Source: Isoetes taiwanensis
Lineage: Eukaryota > Streptophyta > Lycopodiopsida > Isoetales > Isoetaceae
Direction: 5' to 3'
Assembly: GCA_021234155.1 (NCBI GenBank)
Contig: JAJEKV010000281.1
Location: 62,001-126,000, forward strand
Length of the DNA stretch: 64,000 nt
Every line of letters begins with the position of its first letter. Within the stretch, counting starts at the first letter, position 1. A model generated the notes under the pieces. That model did not search any database. It worked only from the letters and a program-made list of their open reading frames with translations, and was not told the origin of the DNA. The position numbers were made by a program, and so were the translations under genes. This document shows positions 58,156-64,000 of this stretch, in pieces.

Positions 58156-58850
58156 TTACCACATATTTCCACAGGAACAGACGCCGCCTTTCAAATGATG
58201 GGCCCAATCGCTTTCTTAGAGAATAATCTTCCTTCCCTCATTCCTGCATATTACCTTCATCACATCATGACAATCAATGCATATCTTCTAAGTTTTTTTT
58301 CACCGATAATGTTTGCTCTTGTGGCAGATGCAAAAGTCCAAATGCTACACCCAATTTCTCTACATGGCCACACAAAGATGCATCTCTTTCCATATCAGAG
58401 GTATGCCTAACAAAAAGGTCCACATTTGGCACATGATCATCCTGTTTTATATGTGAATTCAAGTTTTGAACGTTGCCCGAATTCATTGTTTTCGTAGCTA
58501 TCCACTCATGCACCAACTCATCATGAAATGTGTGTAAAGATCCTTTGCACCTTTTTAGCCCACGGATCCAAATTCTAAGGCACCAACTACCCTTGAACGA
58601 AAACATCACATACTCTGCAAAATAGAGGGTGACATTGTTGTTTTCAATTTTCCAGATTTGTGCCATAGGCAAGATAATTTGAGGACCATTTAGTAGTAGC
58701 ATACATACCGCCTGATATACATCGACCCTAATTTGATGATGTCTTGCTATCCCTTGAGGTCTCGATAGAGGAATTTCCACCTTCAAGCCGGAAATTTCCA
58801 TTGTCCGGGATGTGTTACCAATGTGATGCAAGTGTAAAGTCTACGAAACC
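58156..58850 (-). pseudogene. PPR protein E/DYW C-terminal domain, decayed
   Basis: The 58831-58274 frame contains RTMEISGLKVEIP (E-domain start) and, near its end, HVEKLGVAFGLLHLP, where the HxE zinc/catalytic motif of the DYW deaminase is kept. After a one-base shift the sequence gives CIDCHDVMK, the CxxCH part of the zinc site, then HHLKGGVCSCGNMW and TAA at 58158-58156. The usual terminal DYW is thus NMW. Upstream PPR repeats were not found. DYW proteins carry out C-to-U editing in organelles. Frameshifts and an internal TAA make this copy non-functional. Confidence 0.8.
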
Positions 58851-59814
58851 ATATCATAGTGAGGCATCATGTCAATACTTTTCTTGCTTCCTTAAAGGCG
58901 GCTACACTTTCCTTATATTTTGAGCACATTTTACTGCGACAATATAACTATTTGAAATCCGGTTTGTATGATTTGGCTCCTATATTTTTATCGGTATATG
59001 TTCTCCAATATGAATTGCCATTTCATTAGGAATTCCTATTCCCTAAGCAAGAGGCTGAAGAAACATACAAAAGCAACATGAGGGTTTGAATACCTCTTCA
59101 AACGTTTTCCTCTTTATAGTTGTAAAAGAACATGCTCATTTACAGGTTAGCAAATCTACAATAGTGGTAGGGCCGGGAACCGAAACAAACTATGGCGGAT
59201 ATAGGACTAAGGTAAGTATTAGTCTTGGGATGCGAAGAAACACGTAAAATGTGGAAGTTCAAATGTCGATTGATTCTAAAATGCAAATAATGGAAATCTT
59301 TATTCAAAGAGTATAAAAATCGATCATCCATATTTGCTTTCCATATATTATGTGTTGCTTGAGAATGTAGTAGATTTGTGCAAGCACATATGAGAAGTGT
59401 TGCAAAGTGTTGCACTTACCAAAATCCATAGCCAGATTGCACATGGTAGGAATAGCAACCAACTGAAACAAAAATTCATGACTGCCGTTCGGCCCTTGGG
59501 AAGTAGAAAGCGAAGCGAAAGCTTTTTCTATAAGAGTAGATCCAACCGCCTAAAGCTATACCCTGCTCCAATGGGATATTTTTAGCTTTGCTTGGCTATG
59601 GCATGGCACTGAGGAAGCGGGGCAGCACCCCAAGCTAGGGAGATGATCGACGGACTGAAACCCCTCTTTTTCTCTCTGCTGAAACCCTAGAGAAACCTAA
59701 TCCATTCGATCTAAAACCAAAACGAAATCTGGGCCGTCGAAAGTTTTAGGGTTTTATGCACGACATACACTAAAACTTTATAATAAAGGATACTTGTACA
59801 GTTTGACAGCATTC
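58851..59814. other. No gene recognised
   Basis: Only short frames occur. The G+C-richer part at 59480-59740 with CCCTAG words resembles a gene leader, but no coding sequence follows. Confidence 0.45.
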
Positions 59815-59965
59815 TTATTACTGCCACGGTTTTTCCCTCAAAAACCCTTCGGGGCAGGGTTTTTTTAACTCGGACAGTAATAAGTTTGCTGCGCTCCTTG
59901 TGGGTCCCATAGGCCGATTGGCCTCAGTGGACAATAAAAAATCATTCTCATTCTCATTCTCTGTT
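59815..59965 (+). repeat. LINE/SINE-like 3' tail, copy 2
   Basis: It matches the layout of 46413-46545: TTACTGCCACGGTTTTTCCC, GGGGCAGGGTTTTTTTAA, GCCTCAGTGGACAATAAAAA and a terminal (CATTCT)n array. Confidence 0.6.
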
Positions 59966-60420
59966 TCTGCTTCAGGTTTTCATGTCTCAAATGTTTGCCT
60001 GCGTCATTATGCCATTACAAAGGATCGTTTACAAGGTATTCCTGACGATAATCTGAAAGACTTGACTGGCGACAAACGAGTAGAAACACTACGCAACTAT
60101 GATCATTCTGATAAACAACTAATGATGGCAATGCAAGCAAGTCTTAAGGTTGGTAGAAAATCTTATACGCACTTATACGTCCGCAATTTCTTCCTTGCGC
60201 CAAAATAGTAAGTTCTTTCTTTCATTGTCATTCTCAATCCTTGTATATTCACCTTTTTTTGTTGCATTGCTTTCATAGTGCATGAGCCTGATAAGAATGT
60301 TGAAGTGCCAACAACAATTTCAAGGAAAGTGTTGGCACTAGGGGAGAGAGAAGTCTGGAATTCACCATTTGAAGAAATAGAAGATGCTACAGGCTTGAAA
60401 ATTTCTGTTGGAAAAGTTTA
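59966..60420 (+). pseudogene. Tyrosine-recombinase-like C-terminal fragment
   Basis: The open stretch to TAG at about 60210 reads SNVCLRHYAITKDRL, DLTGDKRVETLRNYDHSDKQ. This follows the C-terminal pattern of eukaryotic tyrosine recombinases (Crypton/DUF3504-like), NHSLR..AIT...LTGHKSVE.LR.Y...Q. The box II Arg and the nucleophilic Tyr are present, while both His positions are changed (V and D). A second open stretch after TTTCATAG (60278-60420, VPTTISRKVLALGERE) may be a following exon. The N-terminal half is absent, and it directly follows a retroposon tail. The assignment rests on motif pattern only. Confidence 0.5.
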
Positions 60421-60820
60421 ATGACTTGTAATTTAAATCACTCTTTGCATTTGATCATTTATATTATTTACAGGTCAAGTTGGTATGCAACAGTCTGATT
60501 GTCAGCAGAATTGTCTTCAACAAGCTAAATTTGTTGGTAAAAGCAGGATTTCGTTAATTAGAGAAATTTGGTTTTTTCAATCGACAACGAAATAGGCCGC
60601 AGTACCCTCCTGGCAAGGGAAAATTTGTTACTGTCAAGCAAATTGCAATGGCACTGAGCACACTTTTCGCTCGCGATATTTTTATCCGCGGGAAAAGCAC
60701 TTATGGGCATGTCTTCACTGTGTTGGAACACAAAACTTAGAACAGGCATAATGTCACCACTGCTCGTGGAAATCGCCATGGCGATGTTCTTGACCAGGTA
60801 GGCAAGGCGTGAGAGCTGAG

Positions 60821-60956
60821 TGCAAGCTTTATGGGAGGAGTTTAACATCATTTACAGATTACTGAACATGTCGAGAAGATCGCCATGGTGCAAGCTTTAT
60901 GGGAGGAGTTTAACATCATTTCCAGATTACTGAACATGTCGAGAAGATCGCCATCA
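60821..60956 (+). repeat. 68-bp tandem duplication
   Basis: Copies at 60821-60888 and 60889-60956 begin TGCAAGCTTTATGGGAGGAG and differ at only a few positions. Confidence 0.9.
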
Positions 60957-60981
60957 CGATCTTCCCGACAAGTTCAGTAAT
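60926..60981. repeat. 25-bp inverted repeat (hairpin)
   Basis: Arms 60926-60950 (ATTACTGAAC...AGATCG) and 60957-60981 pair at 23 of 25 positions around a 6-base loop. The left arm belongs to the second tandem unit and the right arm is an inverted extra copy. Confidence 0.85.
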
Positions 60982-61164
60982 ACTATTCGGATATGAATAC
61001 ACCACTTTCGGATAATAATACACAAGGTCGTTTTTTCTAATCGGTAAAAAAAATGTAAAAAAATATACACAAGCTCAAAAAAAGCAGAATACTTTTATAA
61101 TAATTCATAATCTTTACATGATGTTTCACATCCAATAAAGCCAGAATACTTCACTAACTCCGAA

Positions 61165-62224
61165 CTATTGAGTCTCTTTCATAGAATCTGGAATAATGCC
61201 AAGTTCCTTGGCCATTCTATCTGCATGTTCCTTTCCTGCTGCAATGGTCTGTGATAGATTCATTTCGGAATATCCTGTAGCCGAAGGGATCTCTATGTCC
61301 ATTGCATTGGCGATATCTTGCACACGCCCTGAGCACTGTGTATCCAACAATTCCTCCCGTAGCTCACCAGCGAATTCAAACGTGCCCAATAATTTCCTTC
61401 TCTTGCTTCCTTCGATCTTTTCCGGCTCTTCAAACTGAGAGTCGGCTTCAGAGGTACCCACGTATTCGAACTGGGTAGATTGTTTGTTGATCATACCAGT
61501 TATTAATGGCATTGCCATTTCAAACTTTTGGTTCAGTACCTCGAACTTTTTGAATGTTTTATCAAGTGCAGGAGAGTCCCTTTCCGTCTTCTCTAGCAAC
61601 GCCCGAGTTTCCTGTAGCCTCTCTTCAAAGCCTTTCTGATCTAACTGGTCCAGGATCGTGTCCATGTTACTCAGGTCGGTCTCTTGAGTTATCTTGAGGT
61701 CCGGAACGTCTCCAGCATTAGGGACTTCTTTCTGTTCCTCTTCTTCTTCTTTACAGTCTGGCCTTGCCATTTCCTCTAAGGTCTCGAAGAACGATCTCAA
61801 AAACCTGCAGACCTTATCGTCATACTCCAAGGAAACGCTACGTTTCCCTTGCATTAGAGCCACTCTAGAAGCTGTCCCCGTAGAAAAGAAGTCAAGAACA
61901 GCACCATCATCGGGAACCAACTCTTTGACCATGGCGTAAATATACGATGTTTTAGCCTGGCCTTTGAGAACGAAATCCCCTTCCATAGCTGCCCATGAGA
62001 ACTTTGGTTTACCTGTGAAGTATTCTTGATATTTTTTCTTTCTTTTTTGCGTCCACCTCCTCATTACCTGTGATTGGATACTTTGGGAGAGGTGTGCCTC
62101 TTGGTGCGTTGGTCCCCTGAGTTAGACGCAGCTCCAACCTGGGTTGCACAGGCAAGATACGCGCCTCACTTCTATTGATCGTCACATGGGTGACGTAGTA
62201 TTGAAATTCCTTAACAACCATCAT
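61165..62224 (-). pseudogene. Beta-class amino-methyltransferase-like protein with unknown C-terminal domain
   Basis: A 299-codon frame (62064-61165) is preceded by a second frame (62224-62009) that joins it by a one-base slip in an A-run at about 62025-62045. The sequence GAVLDFFSTGTASRVALMQG followed by RSVSLEYDDKVCRFL matches motif I (FxGxG-like) and motif II of N4/N6 amino-methyltransferases, in the beta-class order where the SAM-binding motif is C-terminal. The DPPY-type catalytic motif expected upstream was not seen. After an acidic stretch (KEEEEEQKE) comes a charged helical C-terminal region of about 190 residues (LDQLDQKGFEERLQETRALL) without recognised domain. The long undamaged frame suggests a recent origin. 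It could come from a mobile element, since some eukaryotic elements encode such methyltransferases. Confidence 0.55.
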
Positions 62225-62532
62225 CCAATTAAATTGGGATTATGTCAACACCAAAATCACGCCAACCTGCTGTTGTCTTCTAGGGGGTTTTTGTTTTTTT
62301 TAATCTTTTTTTTTGGACTTCAAAAATAACATAAGGTTGCGATTCACGTGTGACGTTTCATATGCGAATTGAAATATGCAATAATGAAGAGCAAGTTGCT
62401 AACATAGATGAGACCAAAATTGAAGAGCATTTAGATGATAATATTAGGATTGATAATAACAGATTGCATTATTTGCGAGGCAATTCCAGACTCGAAATTA
62501 TCGATACATGGCACGCAAATATCATACAAAAA

Positions 62533-62560
62533 CTAGTAATGGTACCCAGCGTTGCTGGGC
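62533..62560 (-). mobile_element. Helitron 3' terminus (-)
   Basis: On the minus strand a GCCCAGCAACGCTGGG hairpin (62545-62560) is followed after a short spacer by CTAG (62536-62533) and a host T (62532). Its preceding sequence (TTTACAGGCTCTCAACTTAT on the minus strand) is shared with the terminus at 55311. The element extends to the right and its 5' end is probably beyond the window. Confidence 0.82.
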
Positions 62561-62597
62561 ATAAGTTGAGAGCCTGTAAATACTTTGGGCTGCAGTG

Positions 62598-64000
62598 AGA
62601 AAAGCCCTATCCCTTTCCCTTTCCTTTCCCTTTCCCTTTTGCTCTATCCCGCATTTCACTTTTTCTTATTTTCTCTACATCTTTTTTTCTTTTCCTTTTT
62701 TTTTTTCTCGTTTTTCTCATATGTTTCCTTATTTTCCCATCCCTTTCCTTCCCCCTTCCCTGTTCCCGATAACCTTTTTCCCTGCCCTTTTGCTCCTTTC
62801 TCCACCTTTTCCCTCTTCTCTTTTTTCTTTGCCCTTTGCCCTTCCCCTTTCTCTTTTTTTTATGCCTTCTCTTTTCCCCACCCTTTTTCTATGTCTTCCC
62901 TTTTTCTCAATCTTTTACTCTTTCGCCTTTTTCCATGCCTATTTTCCCTTCTCTTTCCCTCCTTTTCCAACCCTTTTCCTCCTTTTTTTGTGTGCCTTTT
63001 TGCCTTCCATTTTTCTTTTCGCCCTCCTGTTTTTCATGCCCTTTTTATCTTCCCTTTTTCTATCTCCTCACCCTTTCCCTCTTTCCCTTTTCTATGTTCC
63101 CTTTTTCTCTTCCCTTTTCCCATTTTCCTCATTTCCCTTTTCCCGTGCCCTCTCTCTCTCTTTCTCTCCTTTTCCATTTCTTTTTCTTTTCTATTTCCCT
63201 TTTCCCATGCCCTTTTTCCCACTCTTTTCTTCTTTCTATTTTTCCCGGTGCTTCCCTTTTCCTCCCTTTCCCACCCTTTCCCTCTTCTCGTGCAATTTTC
63301 CCTTCTTTCAACCCTTCCTTTTTCTTTTCTCTTTTTCTTTCCTCGTGTCCTTTTTCCCTTTCCCTCCCCTGCTTCCCTTTCCCTTTCCCTTTCCCTTTTT
63401 TCCCGTTTCCTTTTCTTGATGGATTTTTTTCTTTCCGTTTTTCTCCATTTTCCTGGATCCTTTTCCCTCCTTCCTTTTTTTTTTTTTTTCCATGCCTTTT
63501 TTGCACATTTGTCTTATTCTCTTATTTCCTATACCCATTTTCCTCTTTTCCCCCCCTTTCTCTCTTGCCCTTGCCTTTTCTTTTCCTTTTTTGCTTTCTT
63601 TTTCCTTTCTTCACCATTTCCTCTTCCTTTTTCTCTCATGCCCTTCCCCCCTTCCCTTTTCTCGTTTCCCTCTTTTCTTTTCCTTGTGACTTTTTACCCT
63701 AGGTTCCCTTTCCCCCCCCCTTTTTCTTTCTTCTCACTTTCCCTTTTTCTATGCCCCTTTTCCCTTCCCTTCTCCCCATCCTTTTCTTGTTCCCCCTTGT
63801 CCCTTCCCTTTTCCTCATTTTTTCAACCTTTCACTCTTCCCTTTCTCTTGATGCGTTTTTCCCTGCCCTTTCCCGTTTTTTTTTTTTTTTTCCTTTTCCT
63901 ATGCCATTTGTCCCTTCATTTTTCCTCTTTCCTCAACGCTTCTCTTTTTCCCCCTTTTCCCACCTTTTTTCAACCTTTCCCTCTTCCTTTTTTTTCTCGT
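62598..64000 (+). repeat. Polypyrimidine tract longer than 1.4 kb
   Basis: The plus strand is almost entirely C and T in degenerate CCCTTTTCCCTTTTTCT-type units broken by occasional ATG, GTG or GCC words, and it runs to the window end. Long open frames here (Phe/Pro/Ser/Leu on plus, Lys/Glu/Arg on minus) are compositional artefacts. The tract lies inside the region expected to belong to the minus-strand Helitron ending at 62533. Confidence 0.9.

Larger units (their letters stand above)
60421..61164. other. Non-coding; tandem repeat and hairpin
   Basis: This stretch holds the 68-bp duplication and inverted repeat described separately, and no recognised gene. Confidence 0.5.

Noticed and set aside
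59966-62224. A DIRS retrotransposon combining recombinase and methyltransferase
   Set aside because: The two fragments are on opposite strands, no RT lies between them, and each is partial. A shared origin is only a hypothesis.
62595-63702. Overlapping frames of 274 and 288 codons on the plus strand, and Lys/Glu/Arg frames on the minus strand
   Set aside because: They lie wholly in the polypyrimidine tract. Composition is Phe/Pro/Ser/Leu or Lys/Glu/Arg only, so they are artefacts of strand purity.

Overview
This window looks like a transposon-rich stretch of a land-plant nuclear genome. Spliced gene fragments have GT-AG introns, and a Ty3/gypsy element, Helitron ends, hAT, MITE and LINE pieces are present, as are plant-type families: autoinhibited Ca2+-ATPase, MCTP-type C2 domain, bifunctional riboflavin kinase/FMN phosphatase, PPR-DYW and haspin. 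The species cannot be read from the sequence. A non-flowering lineage with a large genome is possible but unproven. No rRNA, tRNA gene or CRISPR array was seen.

Region 1 (1-12230): a decayed minus-strand Ty3/gypsy retrotransposon. Gag is truncated at its N-terminus near 11575; protease, RT/RNase H and integrase follow. Downstream lie a small antisense reading frame behind its own TATA box and a very long extra sense frame (ORF3, 5360-1396) that runs into the 3' LTR. ORF3 is split by a 778-bp insertion with a 9-bp target duplication that carries two Ca2+-ATPase exons. All six in-frame stops in the gag-pro and ORF3 frames are TAG. A roughly 570-bp direct repeat lies on both sides of the element.

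Region 2 (12231-35500): mostly non-coding, with scattered minus-strand gene fragments (a METTL13-like methyltransferase, the HAD domain of riboflavin kinase/FMN phosphatase, and an unidentified 5' gene end) and one plus-strand exon. It also has tandem duplications, dispersed poly(A)-ended repeats and a Helitron 3' terminus at 28955. A possible matching 5' terminus lies at 14304.

Region 3 (35509-39341): the best-preserved gene. It is a minus-strand two-exon gene for a protein of about 1,200 residues with a helical N-terminal region, an 11-residue repeat and four consecutive kinase-like domains, of which only the last keeps a nearly complete catalytic set.

Region 4 (39342-55311): a frameshifted MCTP-type C2 fragment, a small secreted-protein frame, a hAT transposase pseudogene interrupted by a 425-bp MITE and a poly(A)-tailed retroposon with a 14-bp target duplication, a haspin kinase fragment, and a second Helitron 3' end.

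Region 5 (55312-64000): a LINE C-terminal fragment, a PPR-DYW pseudogene complete to its C-terminus, a tyrosine-recombinase-like fragment, a reading frame with the C-terminal half of a beta-class amino-methyltransferase, a third Helitron 3' end on the minus strand, and a polypyrimidine tract of more than 1.4 kb reaching the window edge.

Overall the window is a nested transposon landscape with at least five captured or decayed host-gene fragments and one plausible functional gene, the tandem kinase.
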